64,000 nucleotides of DNA from Bog-756 sp963753905 (lineage in GTDB: Bacteria; Actinomycetota; Acidimicrobiia; Acidimicrobiales; RAAP-2). Below, one piece after another: positions 10,722-19,494 of the stretch; position 1 is the first letter of the stretch, and each line of letters begins with the position of its first letter. The notes under the pieces are model-generated. The model ran no database searches. It saw only the letters and a list, made by a program, of their open reading frames with translations, and was not told the DNA's origin. The translations under genes and the position numbers were made by a program. The stretch lies in the NCBI GenBank assembly GCA_963753905.1, contig CAVWDZ010000001.1, positions 2,542,001 through 2,606,000 on the forward strand, given 5' to 3'.

Positions 10722-11261
10722 TCATGGTTGCCGGCCGAGTCCGCCGCTCAGGACCGTGAAGTCGAGCTCGGACATCGCGTCCTCGACCAGCCGTCGCTGG
10801 TCCTCCTCGGTCAACACCTTGCGCGTCACCAGCTCGGTGGCCTGAACCGTCAGGTCGACGACATCCCGAAGGATGTCGTCGAGGGCGCGGCGGGTCTCGG
10901 CCTCGATATCCCTGCGCGTCTGCTCGAGCATCTGCTCGCGCCGCGCCTGGGCCTCACTGCGCGCCTCGCGCTCGTTCACGGCGTTCGCCTGGCGTGCGCG
11001 TTCGACGATCTCTTCGGCCTCCTGGCGCGCTTCGCGAAGCCGCTCGCGATACTCGACGAGCAGCTCGTCTGCCTCGCGACGGGTGCGGTCGGCCGCGTCG
11101 ATCGACTCATCGATCACCTTCTGCCGTGAATCGAGTGCCTGCCCGATGCGGGGCAGCACGAACTTGGCGAGGATGAAGAGCGAGATCCCGAAGACGAGGA
11201 GCGTCCAGATCGTCAGCCCGACGTCGGGAGTGATCAGCCAGGAGCTGGATGCGAGTACCAC
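10722..11261 (-). CDS. atpF: ATP synthase F0 b subunit
   Basis: Peripheral-stalk b subunit. The 179-residue protein has one N-terminal membrane helix (about residues 14-38, LTIWTLLVFGISLFILAKFV) followed by a long charged coiled coil rich in Glu, Arg and Ala that reaches up to F1. The start is GTG 11261, 18 bp after atpE. Only one b-type gene is present, so the stalk should be a homodimer. Confidence 0.93.
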   Translation of the reverse strand: MVLASSSWLITPDVGLTIWTLLVFGISLFILAKFVLPRIGQALDSRQKVIDESIDAADRTRREADELLVEYRERLREARQEAEEIVERARQANAVNEREARSEAQARREQMLEQTRRDIEAETRRALDDILRDVVDLTVQATELVTRKVLTEEDQRRLVEDAMSELDFTVLSGGLGRQP

Positions 11262-11279
11262 GGTGCCGGCTCTCTCGGT

Positions 11280-11579
11280 CTAGAGGAAGAAGGCGATGAA
11301 GCCGCCGACCAGGCCGTAGAAGAAGGTTGCCTCGGTGAGGGCGAAGCCCAGCCACTGGATCGAGGTGATCTCGTTCCGCATCTCCGGCTGGCGGGTCACC
11401 GACTCGATCACCTTGCCGAACAGCATCCCGATGCCGGCTCCGGCCCCCGCGGCGCCGCCACCGGCACCGACCCCGAGGGCGATCGCCTTCCCGGCGTTCT
11501 CGCCGACATTTTGGTACGACTGAACAGCGGCGGTGATCAGTGCATGGACAACCATGACGATACCTACGATGCGAAACAT
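11280..11579 (-). CDS. atpE: ATP synthase F0 c subunit with an N-terminal hydrophobic extension
   Basis: Forms the membrane rotor ring. The two standard helices are clear: a Gly/Ala-rich one (residues about 33-54) and a second with the ion-binding Glu in GFALTEATFFYGLV, joined by the ESVTRQPE loop. The site equivalent to the Gln of sodium-type rings is Ile (GIGM), so proton coupling is likely (inference). At 99 residues it exceeds the usual 70-85. The extra part is about 25 hydrophobic residues at the N-terminus (MFRIVGIVMVVHALITAAV), which could be a third helix or a cleaved signal. GAGGAG four bases before ATG 11579 supports that start. ATG at residue 9 is an alternative. Confidence 0.93.
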   Translation of the reverse strand: MFRIVGIVMVVHALITAAVQSYQNVGENAGKAIALGVGAGGGAAGAGAGIGMLFGKVIESVTRQPEMRNEITSIQWLGFALTEATFFYGLVGGFIAFFL

Positions 11580-11600
11580 ATAGCTCCTCGCTCCCTTTTC

Positions 11601-12509
11601 TTAATGGCTGCCGACAGCTCCACCCAAATAGATGGCGGTCAAAATGGCGAATATGAAGGCCTGCAGACCGGCGATCAACACGCACTCGAACAGATAGATC
11701 GCGACACCGAGGGGCAGGAGGAACAAGCCCACAGCGGGCAGCCCCAGCAGCACCGCCATGTCACCGGCCATGAAATCTATCAGCAGGTGCCCGGCGAGCA
11801 AGTTGGCCCAGAGCCGGATCGCCAGCGAGAGCAGCCGAAGGAAGTGCGAGACGATCTCCAGCGGGTAGAGGAAGATCAGCATGCCCCCGCTGACACCCGC
11901 CGGGACCAACGACTTGATGTATCCCCGGAACCCGTGGTGCCGGAGCCCCTCGACGTTGTACGCGATGAAAACGCCCAGCGCCAGGACCAGCGGGAGCGCC
12001 ACGTTGGTGTCTGCAGCGTAGATCTGGAACGAGGGGAAGGCGAAGCTGCCGACATGGATCTTGTCCAACGTGTTGACGGGCAGCGGAATGTATCCGAGGA
12101 GGTTGGTCACGAGGACGAACACGAACAGCGAGAAGATGACTGGAAACCACTTCCTCGCCATCTGCTCGTCCATGCTGTCGGTGGCCAACCGCCTCGTGAG
12201 GTCGTAACCCCACTCGACCGCGGTCTGGATCCGATTCGGCCGCATCTCCATGCGCCGGGCGACGAACAGGAGGATGCCGATGGTCAGCACCCCGGTCATG
12301 AAGAGGTAGAGGACTCCCTTGTTGAGGTTGAGCGGACCGACCAGGTGCACCCAGGTCACCAGCTGGTAGGGGGAGACGATGTTGAACGAGTTGTTCCTGT
12401 GGGTGTGGATGCCGAAGACGATCCCGAGCGCGATCAGGCCTGCGAGATAGGCCACGAGGACGAGGTAGATGATCTGCCTGCGGCGGCTCATGCCGGCGAG
12501 CACCGTCAT
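11601..12509 (-). CDS. atpB: ATP synthase F0 a subunit
   Basis: Stator a subunit forming the proton half-channels next to the c ring. From ATG 12509 it has 302 residues and five to six hydrophobic segments. The essential Arg lies in the helix LLSLAIRLWANLLAGHLL, and the late helix with LFECVLIAGLQAFIFAIL is the conserved partner. The start overlaps the stop of the upstream atpI-like gene by 4 bp. A longer in-frame ATG at 12764 would lie wholly inside that gene. Confidence 0.95.
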   Translation of the reverse strand: MTVLAGMSRRRQIIYLVLVAYLAGLIALGIVFGIHTHRNNSFNIVSPYQLVTWVHLVGPLNLNKGVLYLFMTGVLTIGILLFVARRMEMRPNRIQTAVEWGYDLTRRLATDSMDEQMARKWFPVIFSLFVFVLVTNLLGYIPLPVNTLDKIHVGSFAFPSFQIYAADTNVALPLVLALGVFIAYNVEGLRHHGFRGYIKSLVPAGVSGGMLIFLYPLEIVSHFLRLLSLAIRLWANLLAGHLLIDFMAGDMAVLLGLPAVGLFLLPLGVAIYLFECVLIAGLQAFIFAILTAIYLGGAVGSH

Positions 12510-12907
12510 CGGACAGCCGTCTGTCGCGGCGGCCCCGAGAGCACCCTGATGGCAAAGGCCACCGAGTACGCCCCGAGGATCACCAGCGAGGCGGTGAGCC
12601 CGTCCTCGCGCCCGCCGACGAGGGCCGCGATCAGGATGAATCCTGCCAGCAACCAGATCCGCGCGAATCCCTCGAAGAGGTGGTAGCCGAGCTGCTTGAG
12701 CGGCGTGGCCGCTTTGCGTGTCCAACGCTGGTCGACTTCGCCGATCACCCGCTGCACGATCCATCCGCCGGCGCCGATGGCGTAGCCGAGCGCTGGTGCA
12801 CCCAGCGCGACGGCGGGTGCCATCACGGCCAGCACCAGCACCACGTCCAAGTATCGCAACACCGGGAGAGAACGGACCTTGACCCTGACGTCGGGGGCTA
12901 CCGCCAA
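12506..12907 (-). CDS. Small membrane protein in the atpI position
   Basis: A 133-residue hydrophobic protein with roughly four membrane segments (LDVVLVLAVMAPAVALGA, GYAIGAGGWIV, IWLLAGFILIAALVGG and LVILGAYSVAFAIRVL). It sits between wecA and atpB, where many bacteria have atpI, a helper for c-ring assembly or Mg/Ca entry. Sequence likeness to AtpI is weak, so the role is only inferred from position, size and topology. No ATG or GTG is in frame after the wecA end. TTG 12907 has GAGGAG about 7 nt upstream and is my choice; TTG 12925 is possible. It overlaps atpB by 4 bp, which suggests translational coupling. Confidence 0.65.
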   Translation of the reverse strand: MAVAPDVRVKVRSLPVLRYLDVVLVLAVMAPAVALGAPALGYAIGAGGWIVQRVIGEVDQRWTRKAATPLKQLGYHLFEGFARIWLLAGFILIAALVGGREDGLTASLVILGAYSVAFAIRVLSGPPRQTAVR

Positions 12908-12986
12908 GGCCGGCTCCTCGTGCAACTCACGGGCAGCATCATCGCACCATCGCGGTCGTGGCGGCAAAACGCCGGAAACCCGGCGT

Positions 12987-14324
12987 TCACCGTTTGGAAA
13001 CGGTCCTCCAAGCGGCCGCGGCCACCCCGGCGGGGTCCGGGGGCCCGACCGGCGTCCCCTGCGGGCCGGGCGCGGGGCGGGGCACGGTGGCCGCAACGGT
13101 TGGGCTGTCCTCGTGCACGCCGACATCGGCCGCAGCGTCCTGCCGGTCCTCGGCCGGGACGTCCACCCGTCCCTCGGCCGTGCCCTCGGTCCCGGCGTCC
13201 GTCTGGCGGCGCAGGGAGGGGTGGAAGAGCGTGTAGAGGATGACTCCGAGCGCGAGTGCGCCGAAGGGGATGAAGGCGTTGACGCTCGAGACGTAGAGCG
13301 GGAAGAGGATGAAGCCCGAGAGGAGCACGGTCCATGCCCAGAGGATGAGCACGCTCCGGCGGTGGCCGTGTCCGAGGCGGAGCAGCCGGTGGTGGAGGTG
13401 GTTCTTGTCCGGGGTCGAGAAGCCGGTCCGGTTGGCCGTCCGGCGCACGAAGGCGAAGGCCAAGTCGACGATGGGCACCCCGAGGATGAAGAAGGGGATG
13501 AAGAGGGGTGCGAAGAAGAAGTAGGTCTGGCCGCTGCGAGCGGCCACCCCGCCCACGGTGCCGGCCGAGCGGCCCCCGATGAGCATGGTCGATGCCGCCA
13601 TCAACAGTCCGAGCAGCAGCGCGCCCGCGTCACCCATGAAAATGCGCGCCGGATGGAAGTTGTGGGGCAGGAAGCCCAGGCAGATCCCGCAGGTGACCAC
13701 CGCGATGAGGGGACCGATGTTGTCGGCGGGCAGATTGCCGAGGTACTGGAGGTGGAGGCCGTAGATGGCGAGGGCACCCGAGGCGATGGCCACGACGCCC
13801 GCGGCCAGGCCGTCGAGGCCGTCGATGAGGTTGACCGCGTTGGTGATGGCGATCACCCAGAGGGCGGTCAGAAGCGGGGTCCACTCCGGCGAAAGCTGGA
13901 CCAGACCCGCCAACGGGACCTTGAACTGGAACCAGGTCACCCCCATGAAGTAGAGGATGGTGGCGGCAAGGACCTCACCGGCGACCTTGGCCGGGGCCGA
14001 CATGTCCCGGAAGTCGTCGATGAGCCCGACCACGAAGATGGCCGCTGCACCGAGCAGGAGGCCCATCGGCTCCGACGAGCCCCGGAAGAGGGCGCCGAGG
14101 GCGGGAACCGACGCGGCAACCGCCCAGGTGACCAGCATGGCCACGAACATGGCCACCCCGCCCGACTCGGGGGTCACCCGCTGGTGCACCTTACGGTCGT
14201 CGGGCTGGGCCACGTAGCCGATCCGGACGGCGATGCGGCGGGCCGGGAAGGTCAGCGCCCACGAGGAGGCCGCGGCCACCAGCAGCAGGACGCCGTACCA
14301 GTTGAGCGGGATGCCCGGGCTCAC
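12987..14324 (-). CDS. wecA: Undecaprenyl-phosphate GlcNAc-1-phosphate transferase (WecA/TagO family)
   Basis: Polytopic MraY-family enzyme that loads a sugar-1-phosphate onto the lipid carrier and so starts cell-envelope glycan synthesis, such as the arabinogalactan linker in mycobacteria. The sequence shows DDRKVHQRVTPESGG at the N-terminus, FVVGLIDDFRD, NAVNLIDGLDGLAAG and IFMGDAGALLLG, then the HLHHRLL box, with about 11 hydrophobic segments. These carry the catalytic and Mg-binding Asp residues. The family core ends near residue 360. About 85 further residues form a Pro/Asp/Ala-rich hydrophilic tail that is not needed for the fold. GTG 14324 is the start. Position directly before the atp genes matches Mycobacterium (Rv1302), and it is 36 bp after glyA. 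Confidence 0.9.
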   Translation of the reverse strand: MSPGIPLNWYGVLLLVAAASSWALTFPARRIAVRIGYVAQPDDRKVHQRVTPESGGVAMFVAMLVTWAVAASVPALGALFRGSSEPMGLLLGAAAIFVVGLIDDFRDMSAPAKVAGEVLAATILYFMGVTWFQFKVPLAGLVQLSPEWTPLLTALWVIAITNAVNLIDGLDGLAAGVVAIASGALAIYGLHLQYLGNLPADNIGPLIAVVTCGICLGFLPHNFHPARIFMGDAGALLLGLLMAASTMLIGGRSAGTVGGVAARSGQTYFFFAPLFIPFFILGVPIVDLAFAFVRRTANRTGFSTPDKNHLHHRLLRLGHGHRRSVLILWAWTVLLSGFILFPLYVSSVNAFIPFGALALGVILYTLFHPSLRRQTDAGTEGTAEGRVDVPAEDRQDAAADVGVHEDSPTVAATVPRPAPGPQGTPVGPPDPAGVAAAAWRTVSKR

Positions 14325-14360
14325 CGGGTCACCCGGGTCGCCGGCCCAGCGCCCCGGGGG

Positions 14361-15684
14361 TCACGCCCCGGACAGCGTCGGATAGGGGGGGAAGCGGCGG
14401 CACAGCGCACGGACCTCGGCCCGCACGGCCTCGAGGGCCGGCTCGTCCCCGCGGCTGCGCAGGGTCCGGCCGATGAGGGCGCCGATCTCACGCATCTCGT
14501 CCTCGCCCATGCCGGCGGTGGTCTCGGCGGCCGACCCCAGGCGCAGGCCCGAGGCCACGTAGGGCGGGCGGGGGTCGTCGGGGATGGCGTTGCGGTTGCA
14601 GGTGATGCCGGCCCGGTCGAGGACCTCCTGGGCCTCCTTGCCGGTGAGCTCTGCGTCGAAGGAGCGGAGGTCGACGAGGACCTGGTGGTTCTCGGTGCCT
14701 CCCGACACCAGCCTGAATCCGCCATCTGCGAGCGATGCGCCGAGGGCCCGGGCGTTTGCCACCACCCGTGCCGCGTAGGCGCGGAACTCGGGCCGCGCCG
14801 CTTCGGCGAAGGCCACCGCCTTGGCCGCGATGACGTGCTCGAGGGGACCGCCCTGCAGGCCCGGGAAGACGGCGCTGTCGATCGACTTGGCCAGCTCCGA
14901 CGAACAGAGGATGGCACCACCACGTGGGCCGCGAAGCGTCTTGTGGGTGGTGAAGGTGACCACGTCGGCGATCCCGACCGGTGACGGGTGGACCCCCCCG
15001 GCGATGAGGCCGGCGGGGTGGGCGGCGTCGAACAGGAACCGGGCCCCGACCGAGTCGGCGATCTCGCGGAACGGCAACGGGTCGATGATCCGGGCGTACG
15101 CGGTCGCCCCGGCCACGATGAGCCCCGGCCGTTCACGACGGGCCACATCGGCGACCTGGTCGAAGTCGATGATCTCCCCCGGCTTGTCCGGGTCGTCCGA
15201 GGCCGCGGACACGCCGTAGGAGACGAACCGCCAGATCTTGGAGGTGATCGAGGTGGGCGACCCGTGGGTGAGGTGGCCGCCCTGGTCGAGGCGCATCGCC
15301 AGGATCGTCTCGCCCGGCTCGAGGAGCGCCCGGTAGGCGGCCAGGTTGGCGCTGGCCCCGGCGTGGGGCTGCACGTTGGCGTGCTCGGCCCCGAACAGCG
15401 CGACCAGGCGCTCGCGGGCCAGGTCCTCGACCCGGTCGACGACCTGGTTGCCGCCGTAGTAGCGGCGACCCGGGTAGCCCTCGGCGTACTTGTTGGTGAG
15501 GATGGACCCGGTGGCCGCGAGCACGGCCGGCGAGGCGAAGTTCTCCGAGGCGATGAGCTGGAGAGTGGTCGACTGGCGCTCCCCCTCCGCGCCGAGCAGT
15601 CCGAGCAGCTCCGGGTCGCCGGCCAGCCAGGCGTCGAACGGGGAGGACGGGTACGAGCTGTCCGATCCTGCCGCGGTGACGCAT
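14361..15684 (-). CDS. glyA: Serine hydroxymethyltransferase, N-terminal reading frame apparently shifted
   Basis: PLP enzyme that converts serine and tetrahydrofolate to glycine and methylene-THF in the cytoplasm. The body is typical: SENFASPAVLAATGS, TNKYAEGYPGRRYYGG, the PLP-lysine segment DVVTFTTHKTLRGPRGG and NAIPDD. The conserved N-terminus (SPFDAWLAGDPELLGLL, then LIASENFA) is readable upstream of 15524, but that frame contains no ATG, GTG or TTG before an upstream TGA. The natural ATG at 15684 lies in another frame. A 1-base indel between about 15610 and 15684 would fix this. The only in-frame GTG (15524) falls inside the conserved SPAVLAATG and would remove roughly 45 essential residues. 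Sequence error or a non-standard start are the alternatives to true loss. Confidence 0.85.
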
Positions 15685-15744
15685 GGCCCGAGTGTACCGA
15701 GGGCGGATCAGCCCCGACAGCCCTCCGGTAGGCTTGTCCACTTG

Positions 15745-17352
15745 ATGAAGATCGACCCCAGCACCCCGGTCGTCGTCGGGGTCGGGCAGGTGACCAACCG
15801 GCCCGGGACCGAGGGGGAGGGCTCGCTGGCAGACCGTCCCGAGCCCATCCGCCTGATGCTCGAGGCCGTCGGCGCAGCCGTCGAAGACTGTGACGGCGCC
15901 CGGCCCGGCGCCCCGGCCGCGGCGGGACGCGCCCTGCTCGCCCGGACCCAGTCGCTACGGGTGGCCAACCCGTTGAGCTGGGACTACGTCAATCCGGGAG
16001 CCCTGTTGGCCGGAATGCTCGGGATCGAGCCGCCGGAGCTCCTCGTCAGCACCACCGGGGGGAACACTCCCCAGGCCCTGGTCAATGCCACTGCGCTCGA
16101 CATCGGGCGGGGCGACCTCGACGTAGCCGTCCTGGTCGGGGCCGACTGCGTCTACACCCGGGCGGCGGCCCGCCGGCACCCCGACCGGCCCGTCATGCCC
16201 TGGACGGTCGGGGCGGCCGACACCGAGCCGCCGACCCGGTTCGGGAGCGATCGCCCTGGCACTACCAGTGCGGAAGAGGAACGCGGGCTCGACCTGCCCG
16301 TCCACGTGTTCCCCCTCTTCGAGAACGCCCTCCGTGCCGAGGCGGGTCGCACGCTGGAGGAGCACCTCGAGCACATCGGGTCCCTCTGGTCCCGGTTCTC
16401 GGAAGTAGCGGCGGACAATCCCTACGCCTGGTTGCGTGATCCACGCCGCGCCTCGGATCTGATCACCCCGACAGAGACCAACCGCATGATCGCCTACCCG
16501 TACACGAAGCTGCTCACCGCCAACATGCAGGTCGACCAGGGTGCAGCGGCCATCCTCTGCTCGGCCGCGGCCGCCGAGGCGGCCGGGGTCCCCAGCGATC
16601 GCTGGGTCTTTCCCCTGGCCGGGGCCGACGCGGAGGATCACTGGTTCCTCTCGCACAGGGCCGACTTCCACTCCTCGCCGGCCATCCGGCTGGCAGGGCG
16701 CTCGGCCCTCGCCCTGGCCGGGACCGATATCGGTGACATCGCCCACATCGACCTCTACTCCTGCTTCCCCTCGGCGGTCACGATCGCCGCCGCCGAGCTC
16801 GGGCTCCGAGACGACGAGCCCGACCGCCCCCTCACGGCCACCGGGGGGCTGACCTTCGGTGGCGGGCCGGGTAACAACTACGGCACCCACGCGCTGGCCT
16901 CGCTGGTCGGGCGCCTACGCGGCGACCCCGGCTCGCTGGGCCTCGCCACCGGCCTCGGCTGGTACCTCTCCAAGCACAGCATCGGCATCTACGGCACCGA
17001 TCCGCCCCGGGGCCCCGGAACGGCCGATCTCGTGCCCGGCCCTCCCCCCGAGACCAAGGTCGAAACGGCCGGCGGGTTCTCGTGGGCCGATCCGCAGGTC
17101 GGGATCGGCGCTCTCCCGCAGTGCGCCCCCGATGCCGACGCCGAGGGCGAGGTCACCGTCGAGACCTACTCGGTTGCGTTCGGACGGGACGGGTCGCCGG
17201 AGCGGGCGGTGGTGGCCTGCCGGACACCGGAGGGCCGGAGAGCGTGGGCCCGGGCGACCGACCCCGACCACCTGGCCCTCCTGGTCAGCCACGAGGGCTG
17301 CGGACGGCTCGGCACGCTGCGGGCCGGGGGCGAGGTGGATCTCGGCTGGTGA
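15745..17352 (+). CDS. Thiolase-superfamily protein (acetyl-CoA acetyltransferase-like)
   Basis: A 535-residue member of the thiolase fold, of the lipid-transfer/SCP2-thiolase type. It begins PVVVGVGQVTNRPG and carries LLVSTTGGNTPQALVNATALDI where thiolases place the nucleophile region, VLVGADCVYTR, HIDLYSCFPSAV near the C-terminal catalytic area and TGGLTFGGGPGNNYGTHALA. The classical nucleophile Cys is not obvious: the expected position reads STTGGN. It may therefore be a non-decarboxylating or lyase-type member rather than a true acetyltransferase. The start follows TAGGCT with an adjacent TTG-ATG. It stands alone between convergent and divergent neighbours. The substrate cannot be told from the sequence. 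Confidence 0.72.
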   Translation: MKIDPSTPVVVGVGQVTNRPGTEGEGSLADRPEPIRLMLEAVGAAVEDCDGARPGAPAAAGRALLARTQSLRVANPLSWDYVNPGALLAGMLGIEPPELLVSTTGGNTPQALVNATALDIGRGDLDVAVLVGADCVYTRAAARRHPDRPVMPWTVGAADTEPPTRFGSDRPGTTSAEEERGLDLPVHVFPLFENALRAEAGRTLEEHLEHIGSLWSRFSEVAADNPYAWLRDPRRASDLITPTETNRMIAYPYTKLLTANMQVDQGAAAILCSAAAAEAAGVPSDRWVFPLAGADAEDHWFLSHRADFHSSPAIRLAGRSALALAGTDIGDIAHIDLYSCFPSAVTIAAAELGLRDDEPDRPLTATGGLTFGGGPGNNYGTHALASLVGRLRGDPGSLGLATGLGWYLSKHSIGIYGTDPPRGPGTADLVPGPPPETKVETAGGFSWADPQVGIGALPQCAPDADAEGEVTVETYSVAFGRDGSPERAVVACRTPEGRRAWARATDPDHLALLVSHEGCGRLGTLRAGGEVDLGW

Positions 17353-17431
17353 GGTCGGTGACGTGGCGGGGGACGGGTGGCGAGCGCGGGGTCGCAACGG
17401 GGTGTGCAGCGAAGACTGCAACGGGCGTTAA

Positions 17432-17483
17432 TTCCCCAATTTGGTATATGACGTATGCATAGGCGAGATACCGAATTGGGGAA
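17432..17483. repeat. AT-rich 16-bp inverted repeat
   Basis: Arms TTCCCCAATTTGGTAT (17432-17447) and ATACCGAATTGGGGAA (17468-17483) pair at 15 of 16 positions around a 20-nt loop that itself contains ATGCAT. It lies in the gap between the converging thiolase-like gene and the UPF0104 gene and is noticeably AT-richer than its surroundings. It could act as a bidirectional terminator, although neither arm is followed by a T-run. Confidence 0.6.
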
Positions 17484-17583
17484 ACGTTCGGCGGGTTCAA
17501 CCGGTCTCGGAGCCGAGAGAACCAGTCTCCGAAATCACTGAAGTCGATTGACCAGCCGTTGCGGCATCCGGCCGGAGGATCGC

Positions 17584-18723
17584 TCAGGTCGGTGATGCCT
17601 CGATCGACATCGGCGGTGGTGCCTCCGGCTCGCGGTAGCGGTGGCGGAAGGCGGCATAGGCGAACGGCCCGGCCATCATCGGCAGCCAGTAGGAGGCCAG
17701 CCGGTAGGCCAAGGTCGCCAGCACGGCCTCGGCCCCGGTCAGGCCGGCCAGCACGAGCAATCCCGAGAGACTCGCCTCGACGATCCCGAGTCCGCCAGGA
17801 GTGAGCGGTACGAGGCCGATGACCCCGGCCACCGCGTAGGCGAGCAGGATGAGCGACGGACGTGGGTGACTACCCACCGCCCGGACGCAGAAGAGCAGGC
17901 AGAGATAGTCGAAGAGCAGCCGGCCCGCCGACAGGAGGGTGGCCTGCCACCACTGCTGGCCGAGGACGGTCCGGATCACCGTGCGCTGCTCGACGAGCCG
18001 CTCGGGCAGCCCGTTCAGCGCGGCGCGTTTGGCCAGGAGGCGGTTGCCGACGAACCGGGTGCGCAAGAGCCGGTTGTAGGCCGTCTGGACGAGGCGACCG
18101 ACGGTCTGCAGCGGGCCGTCGGTCGTCATCACCAGCACCCCGAGTGCGAGGAACAGGACGAACCCGATGGCGCCGATGAACGCGGCGTCGGCCAGGCCCG
18201 AGCTGACCGGGGCCCCGAAGAGGACCACCGGGAGCACGAAGACCGGGAGGGCCAGCAGACCACCGATGCCGAGGAAGGAGAATGCGGTCAACCCGCTGAC
18301 CGCCTCGGTCGGGTCCATTCCCGTCGCCCCGAGCATCCGGAACTGGACCGCCGCACCCGCCGCTGCGCCCCCAGGGACGATGAGGGAGATCGCGTTGCCC
18401 GCCAACTGGGCGGTGATCACCGAGAACCACGCCTTGGTGCGCAGCGCGATGCGCTGGAGGGAGAACGTGCAGGCGAAATGGGCGCCCTCCGCCACCAGCG
18501 CGGGGACGAACCAGAGCAGGTTCAGGGTGACCAGCTTGGGCCAGGAATCGAGGACCGCCAACACGCTCGGGGCGACCAGGTACAGCGCCACGCCGGCCAC
18601 GCCGACCACGATCGACCGCTTGACGACGGCCTTCCACCGGATGGGCCGTCCCTGCTGCTCCTCGAACTGGGCCTCGAACGTGCGCGGACCCGGCTCGGTC
18701 CCGTAGCCGGGCATGCTGCTCAT
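17584..18723 (-). CDS. UPF0104 / lysylphosphatidylglycerol synthase-like integral membrane protein
   Basis: A polytopic membrane protein of about 379 residues with six to eight hydrophobic segments. It has the UPF0104/AglD pattern: LIVPGGAAAGAAVQFRML in the middle and GLVPLTPGGLGIVEASLSG near the end, where PGG-x-G-x-x-E is the family signature. Relatives include the flippase half of MprF and dolichol/decaprenyl-linked sugar exporters, so a role in lipid or glycan transport is plausible but unproven. ATG 18723 has GGAG 9 nt upstream and is my choice. ATGs at 18741 and 18750 are in frame without such a site. It is a single gene, divergent from greA. Confidence 0.78.
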   Translation of the reverse strand: MSSMPGYGTEPGPRTFEAQFEEQQGRPIRWKAVVKRSIVVGVAGVALYLVAPSVLAVLDSWPKLVTLNLLWFVPALVAEGAHFACTFSLQRIALRTKAWFSVITAQLAGNAISLIVPGGAAAGAAVQFRMLGATGMDPTEAVSGLTAFSFLGIGGLLALPVFVLPVVLFGAPVSSGLADAAFIGAIGFVLFLALGVLVMTTDGPLQTVGRLVQTAYNRLLRTRFVGNRLLAKRAALNGLPERLVEQRTVIRTVLGQQWWQATLLSAGRLLFDYLCLLFCVRAVGSHPRPSLILLAYAVAGVIGLVPLTPGGLGIVEASLSGLLVLAGLTGAEAVLATLAYRLASYWLPMMAGPFAYAAFRHRYREPEAPPPMSIEASPT

Positions 18724-18999
18724 CCGGTCACGCTCCACCATCCCGGCCATCCACGACCGCGTACCGGTCCGCTCAGCCTCCGGCCGGCCCGGTCAGGAGC
18801 GAGGCGGCCACAGCGTCGTGGTGCGGGTTCCAGGTGCCCTGCAGGTCTGCCATGCCCATCTCCCTCCACAACGCGATCGTGTCCTGCGATCATCCCACGG
18901 GATGTCGTCAGTCGGCATTCCCGGGGGCGTCGCCGGAGCCATCGCGGGGCCGGGTCACCGGATCTGCCACCCGCTCCTAACCCGTTAGCCTGGAGGTCC

Positions 19000-19494
19000 G
19001 TGAGCGAGACCACCGCTGCCCAGCTGACCCGAGACACCTACGAGCGCCTCCAGGCCGAGCTCGAGGACCTCACCACCCGCGGACGGGTGGAGATCGCGGC
19101 TGCGATCGAAGCGGCCAGAGCACTCGGCGACCTCAGTGAGAACGGCGACTACCACGCGGCCAAGGACGCGCAGGGCAAGATGGAGTCGAGGATCCGTCAG
19201 CTCCAACGCCTGATGAAGACGGCGAGCGTGGTGGAGTCGGCCGGCTCAGCCGACGGCACGATCGGGCCGGGCTCGGTGGTCACCCTGCGCTACGAGGGCG
19301 ACGACGAGGACGACGTTTCCGAGTACTTCGTCGGCTCGATCGAGGAGCGCCAGGGCGACCTGACCGTCGTCTCACCCGGCTCGCCCTTGGGCCAGGCCCT
19401 GCTGGGCCACGGTGTGGGGGAAGCCGTCGAGTACGCGGCTCCCGGGGGAAGCCTCAGGGTCAACATCGTCTCGGTACGCGGGGGACCCGCGTGA
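19000..19494 (+). CDS. greA: Transcription elongation factor GreA
   Basis: Binds the RNA polymerase secondary channel and stimulates cleavage of backtracked RNA. The 164-residue protein has the N-terminal coiled coil with the acidic tip LGDLSENGDYHAAKDAQGKMESRI (described by its DLSENGDYHAAKD core) and the C-terminal FKBP-like domain ending SPLGQALLGHGVGEAVEY. It starts at GTG 19000, with GGAGG just upstream and TAGCCT 8 nt before it. Its stop overlaps the leuC start (GTGA), so it appears to lead a greA-leuC-leuD transcript. Confidence 0.93.
   Translation: MSETTAAQLTRDTYERLQAELEDLTTRGRVEIAAAIEAARALGDLSENGDYHAAKDAQGKMESRIRQLQRLMKTASVVESAGSADGTIGPGSVVTLRYEGDDEDDVSEYFVGSIEERQGDLTVVSPGSPLGQALLGHGVGEAVEYAAPGGSLRVNIVSVRGGPA

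Noticed and set aside
12879..14984. 701-codon plus-strand ORF opposite wecA and glyA
   Set aside because: It runs across two conserved genes on the other strand and is dominated by Gly, Glu, His and Arg, as expected of a shadow frame.
17485..17545. tRNA-like GGTTCAA word in the 17.5-kb gap
   Set aside because: No acceptor stem, anticodon arm or D-arm could be paired around it.
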